DNA of 35,754 bases from an uncultured Clostridia bacterium (GCA_934663595.1 CAKUKM010000022.1:1-35754), one strand, 5' to 3'; shown: positions 13,074-24,198, numbered from the stretch's first letter. A program made the numbers and translations. The notes: generated by a model not told the origin, from the sequence alone.

Positions 13074-14998
13074 ATACGATTCGACTGACCATGGCGCAGG
13101 CGCTGGTTCGCTTTCTGGAGAATCAGTACGTCGCCTATGACGATATCGAGCAGCCCTTCGTGCGCGGCGTATTCATGCTGCCGGGCCACGGAAACGTCGT
13201 CGGCCTCGGCCAGGCGCTCGCGCAGGAGCGCCATCGCCTCGAGGTGTATCAGGGCAAGAACGAGCAGGGCCAGGCGCACGCCGCCGTCGCGTTTGCCAAG
13301 CATATGAAGCGCAAGCAGATCATGGCGGTCACGTCGTCGGTCGGCCCGGGCGCGGCGAATATGGTTACGGCGGCCGCGACCGCGACGGCGAACAACATCC
13401 CGGTGCTGATTCTGCCCGGCGATGTGTATGCCTGCCGCCAGCCCGATCCGGTGCTGCAGCAGATTGAGCAGACGCACGACCTTTCCATTTCCACGAACGA
13501 CGCGTTCCGCCCGGTGTGCCGGTATTTCGACCGCATCGTGCGCCCGGAGCAGCTGATGAGCGCCATGCTGAATGCGTTCCGCGTGCTGACCGACCCGGCG
13601 AACACGGGCGCGGTGTGCATCGCGCTTCCACAGGATGTGGAGGGCGAGGCGTATGATTACCCGGAGACGTTCTTCCAGAAGCGCGTCTGGCAGATCGAGC
13701 GCCGCCCGGCGACCGAAATCGCGATTTGGAAGGCGGCCGGGGCGATTCGCAATTCCAAAAAGCCGATGCTGATCTGCGGCGGCGGCGTTCGCTATTCCGA
13801 GGCGCACGCGGCGTTTAAGCGCTTTGCGGAGACCTACGGCATTCCGTTCGGCGAGACGCAGGCCGGCAGAAGCGCGATCGCGTGGGATCATCCGCTGAAT
13901 CTGGGCGGACTGGGCGTGACCGGCTGCTCGGCGGCGAATGAGATCGCGAAGGACGCGGATTGCGTGATCGGCGTGGGCACGCGCTATACCGATTTTACCA
14001 CCTCGTCGAAGTGGCTGTTCCGCGAGAACGCGAAGTTCGTCAATATCAACGTATCTGAATTCCAGGCCTATAAGATGGACGCGATTCCGGTGATTGCCGA
14101 TGCGCGCGACGCGCTCGAAAAGCTCGAAAAGGCGCTGACCGGCTATCAGACCGGCTATACCGACGAGATCGAAACGGCGATTGCGTACTGGAAGGAGGAA
14201 TACGATCGCCTGGCCGGCGTCGAGTTCGGCGAGGACTATGTTCCCGAGATCAACGACGCGAACGCGCATTCCGCATTCGATTATGCCAGAGACATGAACG
14301 CGAATCTCACCCAGACGCGCGTGCTGGCGACGATCAATCGCCTGATTGCGGCGGACGCGTCCGTGATTGCGGCGGCGGGCTCGCTGCCGGGCTGCATGCA
14401 GCGCATGTGGCGCGCGAAGACGCCGGATACCTACAACATGGAATACGGCTATTCGTGCATGGGTTATGAGATTTCCGGCGCGCTCGGCGTAAAGCTCGCG
14501 ATTGGCGATAAGAAGGAAGTTTACGCGATGGTGGGCGACGGCAGCTTCATCATGCTGCATTCCGAGCTCGTGACCGCGATTCAGGAGCACAGGAAGATCA
14601 ACATTTGCCTGTTTGACAACGAAAGCTTCGGCTGCATCAACAATCTGCAAAACGGCCAGGGCAACGAATCGCTCTGCACGGAGCTGAGATTCAGAAATCC
14701 CGAAACCGGCAAACACGACGGCAAATTCATGAACGTCGATTTCGCCGCAATCGCGCGCGCATACGGCGCGGTGGGCTATTCCATCCGCACGATGGACGAG
14801 CTGGAAAAGGCGATCGAGGAATCGAAGAGCATTCACGATACGCCCGTGCTGTTCGATATCAAGGTGCTGCCCAAGTCCATGACCGACGGCTACGGCTCGT
14901 GGTGGCGCGTGGGCTCGGTCGAGGTTTCCGAGCGCGAGAGCAATCGCGAAGCGTGGGACAATCACCTGAACCATGTTAAGGATGCACGCAAATACTGA
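13070..14998 (+). CDS. iolD: 3D-(3,5/4)-trihydroxycyclohexane-1,2-dione acylhydrolase IolD
   Basis: This 642-residue thiamine-diphosphate enzyme matches IolD, which opens the cyclohexane-dione ring to 5-deoxyglucuronate. It has the three-domain layout of the acetolactate-synthase family. The N-terminal domain contains VTSSVGPGAANMVTAAATA, the middle domain begins at about residue 220 (KPMLICGGGVRYSEA), and the C-terminal cofactor-binding motif is MVGDGSFIMLHSELVTAIQ ending at LFDNESFGCINN. The start is the ATG that overlaps the iolB stop, with GGAGGAA upstream. Length is typical for IolD and longer than acetolactate synthases. No key motif appears to be lost. Confidence 0.95.
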   Translation: MNTIRLTMAQALVRFLENQYVAYDDIEQPFVRGVFMLPGHGNVVGLGQALAQERHRLEVYQGKNEQGQAHAAVAFAKHMKRKQIMAVTSSVGPGAANMVTAAATATANNIPVLILPGDVYACRQPDPVLQQIEQTHDLSISTNDAFRPVCRYFDRIVRPEQLMSAMLNAFRVLTDPANTGAVCIALPQDVEGEAYDYPETFFQKRVWQIERRPATEIAIWKAAGAIRNSKKPMLICGGGVRYSEAHAAFKRFAETYGIPFGETQAGRSAIAWDHPLNLGGLGVTGCSAANEIAKDADCVIGVGTRYTDFTTSSKWLFRENAKFVNINVSEFQAYKMDAIPVIADARDALEKLEKALTGYQTGYTDEIETAIAYWKEEYDRLAGVEFGEDYVPEINDANAHSAFDYARDMNANLTQTRVLATINRLIAADASVIAAAGSLPGCMQRMWRAKTPDTYNMEYGYSCMGYEISGALGVKLAIGDKKEVYAMVGDGSFIMLHSELVTAIQEHRKINICLFDNESFGCINNLQNGQGNESLCTELRFRNPETGKHDGKFMNVDFAAIARAYGAVGYSIRTMDELEKAIEESKSIHDTPVLFDIKVLPKSMTDGYGSWWRVGSVEVSERESNREAWDNHLNHVKDARKY

Positions 14999-15031
14999 TA
15001 AGTTTTTTAAAAGCAGAAGGAGGACGACCCC

Positions 15032-16045
15032 ATGAGCAAGAAATTGAGAATTGGCATCATCGGCGCGGGCCGCATCGGCAAGCTCCACGCGAACAATCTG
15101 GTTTCCCGCGTAAAGGATGCGGAGCTGGTTGCGGTTTCGGACGTATACGAGCCGGCGGCGAAGGATCTGGCGGAAAAGCTGGGCATTGCGAATTACTATT
15201 CGGACTATCACAAGATCCTCGAGGATCCCACGATCGACGCGGTGTTCATCTGCTCGTCGACCGACACGCATTCGCCGATCTCGATCGAGGCGGCGCGCGC
15301 GGGCAAGCACATCTTCTGCGAAAAGCCGATCGATCATGATCTGGACAAGATCAAGGTGGTTCTGGAAGAGGTCAAGAAGGCGGGCGTGAAGTATCAGGTG
15401 GGCTTCAATCGCCGCTTCGACCGCAACTTCAGCCATGTGCACGACGTGGTCAAGAACGGCGGCATCGGCGATGTGCAGATCGTAAAGGTCACGTCCCGCG
15501 ATCCCGAGGCCCCGCCGCTTTCCTACGTCAAGGTGTCCGGCGGCATCTTCGTGGATATGACGATCCATGATTTCGATATGGTGCGCTATCTGTCCGGCAG
15601 CGAGGTGACCGAGGTCAGCGCGTTCGGCGCGTGCCTGGTCAATCCCGAAATCGCGGCGGCGGGCGATGTGGATACCTGCATCATCACGCTCCGGTTCGCC
15701 AACGGCGCGCTCGGCGTAATTGACAACAGCCGCCAGGCGGTGTATGGCTACGACCAGCGCATCGAGGTGTTCGGCTCCAAGGGTTGCATCACCGCGGACA
15801 ACGAAACGCCGAACAACACCACCTATTACACGGCGGACGGCGTAATGAAGGAAAAACCGCTGTGGTTCTTCCTGGAGCGCTACAACGACGCGTTTATCGC
15901 CGAGGAAAACGCGTTTGTCGAGGCGTGCCTGAACAACACGGATACCGCGGTCGGCGCGTTCGACGGCCTGCAGCCGGTGCTGATCGCGATTGCCGCAAAG
16001 GAATCCTGCGAAAAGGGCGGTATTCCGGTCAAAGTGAATCAATAA
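15032..16045 (+). CDS. iolG: Inositol 2-dehydrogenase IolG
   Basis: This 337-residue GFO/IDH/MocA oxidoreductase matches IolG. It oxidises myo-inositol to 2-keto-myo-inositol with NAD and so opens the pathway. The Rossmann motif GIIGAGRIGKLHANN is at residues 8-22. The catalytic lysine lies in CEKPI (K98), and the DMTIHDFDM block contributes D175 and H179. The C-terminal alpha/beta domain contains VFGSKGCITADN. It begins 33 bases after iolD with GGAGG ahead of the ATG, and is followed 13 bases later by the transketolase pair. Relatives act on scyllo- or chiro-inositol or other polyols, so the exact isomer is not fixed by sequence. Confidence 0.93.
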   Translation: MSKKLRIGIIGAGRIGKLHANNLVSRVKDAELVAVSDVYEPAAKDLAEKLGIANYYSDYHKILEDPTIDAVFICSSTDTHSPISIEAARAGKHIFCEKPIDHDLDKIKVVLEEVKKAGVKYQVGFNRRFDRNFSHVHDVVKNGGIGDVQIVKVTSRDPEAPPLSYVKVSGGIFVDMTIHDFDMVRYLSGSEVTEVSAFGACLVNPEIAAAGDVDTCIITLRFANGALGVIDNSRQAVYGYDQRIEVFGSKGCITADNETPNNTTYYTADGVMKEKPLWFFLERYNDAFIAEENAFVEACLNNTDTAVGAFDGLQPVLIAIAAKESCEKGGIPVKVNQ

Positions 16046-16058
16046 GGAGGCAAACAAA

Positions 16059-16910
16059 TTGAACGCAATCGAAAAGCGCGAGCTCAAGCAGTTTGCGGCG
16101 GAAATCCGCATCACGCTGCTTGAGGAGATGAAGGCGCGCGGTTTCGGCCACATCGGCGGCTCTCTGAGCGTGTGCGATCTGCTGGCCGTGCTGTACGGCA
16201 AGGTCATGAACTATAAGGTCGAGGATCCCAAGTGGGCCGATCGCGACAAGCTGGTGTGCTCCAAGGGCCATGCGGGCCCCGCGGTGTACGCGACGCTGGC
16301 GCTGAAGGGCTTCTTCCCGAAGGAAGAGCTCGCGACGCTGAATCGCCCCGGCACGCATCTTCCGAGCCACTGCGACAAGAACAAGACCCCCGGCATCGAC
16401 TGCACGACCGGTTCTCTCGGCCAGGGCACGTCGCAGGCGGTCGGCATGGCGCTGGGCGACAAGATCAAGGGCCGCCCGTCCCGCACGTTCCTGATCGTGG
16501 GCGACGGCGAGCTGGATGAGGGCCAGTGCTGGGAAGCGGCGATGTTCACCGCCGGCAAGAAGGTCAACAACCTCGTCTGGATCATCGACGACAACAAAAA
16601 GCAGCTCGACGGCCCGACCGAAGAGATTCTGCCCGCGTTTGATTTCCGCGCGAAGTTCGAAGCGTTCGGTTTTGAAGCCATTCGCATCAAGGGCAACGAC
16701 GTCGAGGCGCTCTATGAGGCGCTGACCCGTCCCGTGGGCGATAAGCCGCTGGCGATCATCATGGACAACATCAAGGGCAGCGGCGTGCGCGCCGTGGAAG
16801 AAACCGCGGCGAACCACTCCATGACCGTGGACGCGGCCACGTGGGACAGCTACATTCAGGCGGTTCAGGCGGATCTGGAAGCGCTGAAGAAGGAGGGCGT
16901 TGAAGCATGA
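16059..16910 (+). CDS. Split transketolase, N-terminal (thiamine pyrophosphate-binding) subunit
   Basis: This 283-residue protein is the cofactor-binding half of a transketolase, which moves a two-carbon ketol unit between sugars. Visible motifs are GHIGGSLSVCDLL (H31), CSKGHAGPAVY, TTGSLGQGTSQAVGMA, and the thiamine-diphosphate signature GDGELDEGQ...DDNKKQLDG (about 148-185). It uses a TTG start, supported by AAGGAGG 9 bases upstream, and overlaps the next subunit gene by 4 bases. Two-gene transketolases occur in archaea and in many Clostridia, and can belong to special pathways such as sulfoquinovose or apiose breakdown. Placement inside an inositol operon suggests a substrate from that pathway; housekeeping pentose-phosphate work is the alternative. 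Confidence 0.93.
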   Translation: MNAIEKRELKQFAAEIRITLLEEMKARGFGHIGGSLSVCDLLAVLYGKVMNYKVEDPKWADRDKLVCSKGHAGPAVYATLALKGFFPKEELATLNRPGTHLPSHCDKNKTPGIDCTTGSLGQGTSQAVGMALGDKIKGRPSRTFLIVGDGELDEGQCWEAAMFTAGKKVNNLVWIIDDNKKQLDGPTEEILPAFDFRAKFEAFGFEAIRIKGNDVEALYEALTRPVGDKPLAIIMDNIKGSGVRAVEETAANHSMTVDAATWDSYIQAVQADLEALKKEGVEA

Positions 16911-17866
16911 AGGTGATTTACAACGGCTCTGCCGACGTCAAAGCGTTCAAGGACGTCTTTGCCAAAATGATTCCCCAGATGATCGACGACGATCCCGATT
17001 GCGTGTATCTCGATGCGGACCTGATGAGCTGCATCGGTGTTGCGAAGGGCGCGAAGACGCGCACCGATCGCATGATCAACTGCGGCATCGCCGAGGGCAA
17101 CATGGTGGGCATCGCGGCGGGTCTCGCGGCGGTTGGCTTCAAGCCCATCTGCCATTCGTTCGGCCCGTTCGCGTCGCGCCGCTGCTATGACCAGGCGTTC
17201 ATGTCCGCGGGCTATGCGCACAATGATATTACCATTATCGGCACCGATCCGGGCGTTTGCGCGGCCTACAACGGCGGCACGCACATGCCGTTTGAGGATA
17301 TGGCGCTGTACCGCGCGCTTCCGGGCGCGACGGTGGTCGACGTGGCGGATACCGCGCAGCTGGAGAACATCTTCCCGCAGCTGGTCAAGCGCGAGGGCGT
17401 GAAGTATCTGCGCGTGAACCGCAAGAGCAACGATCTGGTCTATGAGGCCGGCTCCGAATTCGAAATCGGCAAGGGCGTCGTGCTCCGCGAGGGCAAGGAC
17501 GCGACCATCATCGCCTGCGGCTTCATGGTGGGCCGTGCGCTGAAGGCGGCGGACGAGCTCGAAAAGAAGGGCATTTCGGCGGCCGTGATCGACATGTTCA
17601 CCGTAAAGCCCCTCGACGAGGCGCTCGTGATCGAGTACGCGAAGAAGACCGGCTGCGTCGTGACGGTGGAGAACCACAACAAGATCGGCGGTCTGACCAG
17701 CGCGGTTTCCGAGTGCCTGTCCGAGAATTGCCCGGTGGTCATGGGTCATGTGGCGGTCGAGGACGAGTACGGCGAGGTCGGCCCGGTGGATTACCTGGCT
17801 GAGCGCTTCGGCCTGACGGCGGAGCATATCGTGGCCGAAACCGAAAAGACGGTCGCGAAGAAGTAA
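16907..17866 (+). CDS. Split transketolase, C-terminal (pyrimidine-binding) subunit
   Basis: This 319-residue protein is the second half of the transketolase. It has the pyrimidine-binding domain with the catalytic glutamate in GIAEGNMVGIAAGLA (E63) and FGPFASRRCYDQ, and a C-terminal domain from about residue 185 (VVLREGKDATIIACG, IDMFTVKPLDE, VTVENHNKIGG). Aligned by eye with the classical block THDSIGLGEDGPTH, this protein reads TDPGVCAAYNGGTH. The histidine that contacts substrate phosphate in yeast transketolase (H469) falls on D114, and the substrate-binding aspartate (D477) on N122. This hints at a non-phosphorylated or otherwise unusual donor. It is the last gene of the iol operon and ends before a terminator-like hairpin. 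Confidence 0.93.
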   Translation: MKVIYNGSADVKAFKDVFAKMIPQMIDDDPDCVYLDADLMSCIGVAKGAKTRTDRMINCGIAEGNMVGIAAGLAAVGFKPICHSFGPFASRRCYDQAFMSAGYAHNDITIIGTDPGVCAAYNGGTHMPFEDMALYRALPGATVVDVADTAQLENIFPQLVKREGVKYLRVNRKSNDLVYEAGSEFEIGKGVVLREGKDATIIACGFMVGRALKAADELEKKGISAAVIDMFTVKPLDEALVIEYAKKTGCVVTVENHNKIGGLTSAVSECLSENCPVVMGHVAVEDEYGEVGPVDYLAERFGLTAEHIVAETEKTVAKK

Positions 17867-17879
17867 AAAACCAAATCTG

Positions 17880-17909
17880 AACAGGCCAGCGGGGAACCGG
17901 TGGTCTGTT
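17880..17909 (+). terminator. Terminator-like hairpin behind the iol operon
   Basis: AACAGGCCA (17880-17888) and TGGTCTGTT (17901-17909) pair with one G-U, and GG/CC can pair inside. The stem ends in TTT followed by GGGTTATT, a weak tract. Confidence 0.55.
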
Positions 17910-17981
17910 TGGGTTATTCAAAAGCGGGTCGGCAGGCGATTGCCGGCTCGCTTTGCTATGAAAACGGGCCGAAATTTCAAA

Positions 17982-18010
17982 TTGCGCGAGGCCGGGGAAT
18001 CGCCTATAAT
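17982..18010 (+). promoter_or_regulatory. Promoter of the MerR-like gene
   Basis: TTGCGC (17982-17987), a 17-base spacer and TATAAT (18005-18010) lie 40 bases before the start codon. Confidence 0.75.
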
Positions 18011-18049
18011 AAAATCACCGCGGGAAACAGAGAAAAAGGAGCGATTTCA

Positions 18050-18499
18050 ATGAGTGAATTCTATTCCATCAACGATCTTGCGCAGATGACGGGGCTGACC
18101 ACGCGCACGCTGCGCAATTATATCAATGCGGGCACGCTGACTGGCGAGAAGGACGAGGGCGTGTGGCGCTTTTCCGGGCGTGATCTGGAGGCGTTTTTTG
18201 CCGATCCGGGCGCGCAAAGGGCGGTTCGAGCGGCGCAGAAGGCGATTTTGTATGATTTTTTGCTGGACGAGCGCAAGAAAAGCGCGCAGATTTGCGCCGT
18301 AATCGACGTGCCGACCGACGACCCGAAGCGCGTTTCGAGCTTTTTCTGCGAGAAAATGAAGGCGGAAGCATTCGGCGAATCGATTCAGTTCGCCTATGAG
18401 CGCGAGCAAACGCAGGCGCGCGTGACCCTTCGCGGCGGAATCAGCGACGTTCATCGCCTGCTCAGCGCCTACGAAAGCGAGTTTGGCGGGGAGAAATGA
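18050..18499 (+). CDS. MerR-like helix-turn-helix regulator
   Basis: This 149-residue protein has a MerR-type winged helix at residues 4-52 (YSINDLAQMTGLTTRTLRNYI, then a wing with GVWRFSGRDLEAFF). The other 95 residues do not match a sensor domain I recognise. They include a basic helix (about 57-84) and a beta-alpha region ending DVHRLLSAYESEF. There are no paired cysteines for metal sensing. AAAGGAG precedes the ATG at 18050, and the gene has its own promoter directly after the iol operon. That position makes it a candidate regulator of inositol use, but no binding site has been tied to it. A terminator shared with the convergent GNAT gene follows. Confidence 0.8.
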   Translation: MSEFYSINDLAQMTGLTTRTLRNYINAGTLTGEKDEGVWRFSGRDLEAFFADPGAQRAVRAAQKAILYDFLLDERKKSAQICAVIDVPTDDPKRVSSFFCEKMKAEAFGESIQFAYEREQTQARVTLRGGISDVHRLLSAYESEFGGEK

Positions 18500-18525
18500 C
18501 ATTCGCGCACAGGTATAAATGATGC

Positions 18526-18560
18526 AAGCAGTCCGATCTCGATGAGATCGGGCTGCTTTT
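18526..18560. terminator. Terminator between convergent MerR-like and GNAT genes
   Basis: AAGCAGTCCGATCTC and GAGATCGGGCTGCTT form a 15-bp stem with one G-U pair and a 3-base loop, ending in TTTT on the plus strand. It overlaps the GNAT stop codon by two bases. On the minus strand the T-run is weak. Confidence 0.85.
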
Positions 18561-19116
18561 ACAGGGTGAATGCGATGCAGTTTTCCTGTTCATCGCGGCT
18601 GGTTTCGCGGAAGCCGAGCTTTTTGACCAGCGCGAGGCTCGCGACATTTTCGGGATCGATGTGCGCGCTGAACGTGCAATGGGGATTCAATGCGCGCAAA
18701 CGGGCGATCAGCGCGGCGAGAATTTCGGTCGCATAGCCGTTGCGGTGGTGCTTGTAGGAAAGCGTATAGCCCAGCTCGATCGAATCGCCGTCTACGAGCA
18801 CGGAAATTTCGCCGATCAGCGGAGTAATTTTGGAGAAAACGCCGGCAATCGGATTTGCGGGGCCGCCGTTTGATGAAATCGCACCGGGCCTTTCGCGCAG
18901 CGCGATGGCGAACTGGCCGGAATGAACGCCGTCGAGAGCGTCGTTTGCGCGGCGGGCAATCAGCTTTTCCAGATCGCCGCGCTCGCGAAGCTGGCCGCGC
19001 TGATACTGATTCGAGCGCGGGTCGTTGCGGTAATCGACGAGCTCGTCCAGGTCGAGCGGGCAAAAATTGCGCAGAATCAGTCGCTCAGTGGTCAGAATCG
19101 GGCTGCGGTCGAACAT
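18559..19116 (-). CDS. GNAT-family N-acetyltransferase (RimJ/RimL-like)
   Basis: This 185-residue protein resembles the Acetyltransf_3 branch of GNAT enzymes, which acetylate protein N-termini or small amines using acetyl-CoA. It begins with the typical TTERLILRNFCPLDLDELVDY, shows ELGYTLSYKHHRNGYATEIL (acetyl-CoA loop with R/HxxGYA) and ends with NVASLALVKKLGFRE. The substrate cannot be told from sequence. GGAGG sits 4 bases before its ATG, so the start at 19116 is well supported, although it lies inside the last 32 bases of the upstream glycosyltransferase gene. The overlap implies coupled translation of the two. Confidence 0.88.
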   Translation of the reverse strand: MFDRSPILTTERLILRNFCPLDLDELVDYRNDPRSNQYQRGQLRERGDLEKLIARRANDALDGVHSGQFAIALRERPGAISSNGGPANPIAGVFSKITPLIGEISVLVDGDSIELGYTLSYKHHRNGYATEILAALIARLRALNPHCTFSAHIDPENVASLALVKKLGFRETSRDEQENCIAFTL

Positions 19117-20047
19117 TTTCCTCCGTCTCCTTGATGAAATACTGCGGGCGGTGCTTCGTTTCCATGTAGGTTTTGGCGACGTAGCTGCCCAGAATTCCGA
19201 TGCACAGCAGCTGAATGCCGCCGATCAGCAGCATCAGGCACACCAGAGTCGGGAAACCCGCGACCGGATCGCCTACGATCAGCGCCTTGATGGCGTAAAA
19301 CAGCGCCAGCAGGATCGAAATCGCGCAGCAGGCGATGCCGCAGCCGGACGCAAACGCGAGCGGACTGGTCGAAAACGACGTAATGCCGTTGATCGAATAG
19401 CGAATCAGCGAACGCATCGAGAATTTCGTCTCGCCCGCAGCGCGCTGCGCGTTCGGATAGCCGATCCATTTGGTATTGAAGCCGACCCAGCAGTAAATGC
19501 CCTTCGTGAAGCGGTTGTATTCCTTCATTTCGAGAATGCAGTTGACGACCTGGCGCGTCATCAGGCGGAAATCGCGCGCGCCGCTGCGCAGGTCGATGCC
19601 GGTGAGCTTGCGATAGACCGAATAAAACGCGTTCGAGAAAAACGAGCGGATTTTGCCCTCGCCCTTGCGGTTTTCGCGAAAGAGATTCACGCAATCGTAT
19701 TCGCCGGATTCGAGAATGCGATACATTTCGATCAGAAACTCCGGCGGGTCCTGCAGATCGGCGTCCAGAATGGCGACGTAATCGCCCTTCGCGTGCTCGA
19801 GTCCGGCGAGCATGCCGGCTTCCTTGCCGAAATTGCGCGAGAATGAGAGATACCGGACGCGCGCATCGCGCTTCGCCAGATCGCGCAGGATTTCGAGCGT
19901 GCGATCGCGCGAACCGTCGTTGACGAACAGGAATTCAAAATCCGCCTCCGGCAGGCGGGACGCGACCTCGGCGATTGCGGAATAGAACAGCGGCAGCGCC
20001 TCCTGCTCGTTGAAGCAGGGAACGACCGCCGAAATCAGCTTTTTCAT
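19085..20047 (-). CDS. Family 2 glycosyltransferase (DPM1/GtrB-like, membrane-anchored)
   Basis: This 320-residue enzyme transfers a sugar from a nucleotide donor, in close relatives to undecaprenyl phosphate at the cytoplasmic face. The GT-A domain (about 1-220) shows SAVVPCFNEQEALPLF, FLFVNDGSRDRT, the metal-binding AILDADLQDPPEF and a QxxRW-like region. Two hydrophobic segments at about 229-258 and 263-290 anchor it, as in GtrB/ArnC-type proteins. TTGCGA/TATAAT precedes it and AAGGAGAA is 6 bases from the ATG. No flippase or acceptor-sugar gene is adjacent, only the coupled GNAT gene. A role in lipid-linked sugar modification of wall polymers is plausible but inferred. Confidence 0.92.
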   Translation of the reverse strand: MKKLISAVVPCFNEQEALPLFYSAIAEVASRLPEADFEFLFVNDGSRDRTLEILRDLAKRDARVRYLSFSRNFGKEAGMLAGLEHAKGDYVAILDADLQDPPEFLIEMYRILESGEYDCVNLFRENRKGEGKIRSFFSNAFYSVYRKLTGIDLRSGARDFRLMTRQVVNCILEMKEYNRFTKGIYCWVGFNTKWIGYPNAQRAAGETKFSMRSLIRYSINGITSFSTSPLAFASGCGIACCAISILLALFYAIKALIVGDPVAGFPTLVCLMLLIGGIQLLCIGILGSYVAKTYMETKHRPQYFIKETEENVRPQPDSDH

Positions 20048-20078
20048 TCAGAAATTCTCCTTGAAGCTTGCTGTATTC

Positions 20079-20107
20079 ATTATAGCACATCGCCGGTGCG
20101 TTCGCAA
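20079..20107 (-). promoter_or_regulatory. Promoter of the glycosyltransferase-GNAT operon
   Basis: On the minus strand TTGCGA (20102-20107), a 17-base spacer and TATAAT (20079-20084) with a TGC extension lie about 32 bases before the glycosyltransferase ATG. Confidence 0.8.
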
Positions 20108-20112
20108 GGCGC

Positions 20113-20649
20113 TCAGAAGGCGTACATGCCGAAAAGCGCGAGCTGGCCGTCGGCGCAGGTGTATTCCATGCCGCAGGCCTCGGCGAGTGCCTTTACATAA
20201 ATGCAATAGGCCGACAGACAGGAAAACTGGCGCTCCGGGTCGCGGCAGGGCTGGGAATCCAGAATCGCGCAGCGCTCGCAGAGCGTGCAGCAGCTCGCGC
20301 CCGCCATTTTGCCGCGATGGCCCTCCTGCTTCAGGCGATCGATTACGAGGAGCATCTTCCGGTTGTGCCATTGCTTTGCGGCTTTAATGGCGGCGAAATC
20401 GCTGTAATCGGTGATCGGCCATTTGCTTTGCACGACCAGCGCGGATCGATACGGCGCGAGGCGGCGCTGCATTTCCTCGGGCGAGCCGCAATCCGGCGGG
20501 CAGGAATAGTTCGCGCCGTAGCGCCCGCACAGGTTTTCTTCGCAATATTTGCGGAATTCGGAATTGAATACGATCGCATCGGTATTCACGATCGCCGCCG
20601 CGCTGAAGCCCGCGTCCTGCGCGAGCTGAAGGATCTCCTGAGAATGCAT
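20113..20649 (-). CDS. DUF2284-type cysteine-rich metal-binding protein
   Basis: This 178-residue protein resembles the DUF2284 family of predicted metal-binding proteins. The first cluster is ENLCGRYGANYSCPPDCGS and the second CCTLCERCAILDSQPC followed by FSCLSAYCIY, giving more than ten cysteines that could hold an iron-sulfur cluster or other metal. No enzymatic reaction is established for the family to my knowledge. I chose the ATG at 20649, with AAAGGA upstream. The open frame extends 20 codons further but those lie in the ileS terminator hairpin. No separate promoter is visible, so it may depend on read-through from ileS. Confidence 0.82.
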   Translation of the reverse strand: MHSQEILQLAQDAGFSAAAIVNTDAIVFNSEFRKYCEENLCGRYGANYSCPPDCGSPEEMQRRLAPYRSALVVQSKWPITDYSDFAAIKAAKQWHNRKMLLVIDRLKQEGHRGKMAGASCCTLCERCAILDSQPCRDPERQFSCLSAYCIYVKALAEACGMEYTCADGQLALFGMYAF

Positions 20650-20674
20650 AACGCGTTTCCTTTCATTACAAACC

Positions 20675-20703
20675 GGGCCGCGAACGGAATGCGTTCGCGG
20701 CCC
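20675..20703 (-). terminator. Hairpin behind ileS
   Basis: GGGCCGCGAACG (20675-20686) and CGTTCGCGGCCC (20692-20703) form a perfect 12-bp stem with a 5-base loop. On the minus strand only GGTTTGT follows, so termination may be partial and leave some transcript for the DUF2284 gene. Confidence 0.65.
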
Positions 20704-20714
20704 ATGCAAGCGCC

Positions 20715-20728
20715 GATTTAGTTCTGAT

Positions 20729-20736
<8 letters not shown>
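20715..20736. repeat. 11-bp tandem duplication across the ileS stop codon
   Basis: GATTTAGTTCT occurs twice in direct succession. The ileS stop codon lies in the second copy, so the first is an untranslated duplicate. This looks like a simple slippage event. Confidence 0.8.
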
Positions 20737-23866
<3,130 letters not shown>

Positions 23867-23899
23867 GGTTTTTCCCTCCCAATTTCGCTTGTTGGACAT

Positions 23900-24143
23900 G
23901 AAAAAGAGCCTTCCTCCCACTATGGGACGAAGACTTCGCGGTACCACCCAATTTGATGCATTGCTGCATCCACCTTGTGTTCGCTTTAACGGGCGTACCC
24001 GGCGGTTCCTATTCGGCGAGCCTTTCAGAACCTCCGCTCCGAGGTGATTCCCCTTCGCCGCGTTCGTCCGGACTCTCACCAGGCTCCGGCTCGCTTTGCG
24101 CTCGCGAATGCAAAGGGCGCTCCTCATCATCGCGCTTCCTATA
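23900..24143 (-). promoter_or_regulatory. T-box leader of ileS (isoleucine AUC specifier)
   Basis: On the minus strand the leader carries the T-box sequence TGGGTGGTACCGCG (23937-23950), whose GGT can pair with the uncharged tRNA end. A terminator (CTTCGTCCC...GGGAGGAAG, then CTCTTTTT) follows. On the 3' side of stem I, GGAATCACCTC presents ATC (24046-24048) as the specifier codon, matching isoleucine and the ileS gene behind it. Uncharged tRNA-Ile should favour antitermination. Confidence 0.94.
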
Positions 24144-24151
24144 CAATCCCT

Positions 24152-24179
24152 ATTATACCTGAAAACAGGAATTTGTAAA
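24152..24179 (-). promoter_or_regulatory. Promoter of the T-box-ileS transcript
   Basis: On the minus strand TTTACA (24174-24179), a 16-base spacer and TATAAT (24152-24157) precede the T-box by about ten bases. Confidence 0.75.
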
Positions 24180-24198
24180 CGGCGAGATTGTTAATGTT

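Noticed and set aside
12944..16207. Minus-strand open frame of 1087 codons opposite iolB, iolD and iolG
   Set aside because: It is antisense to three well-supported genes and has the Arg/His/Ala-rich composition of a shadow frame in GC-rich DNA, with no recognisable domain.
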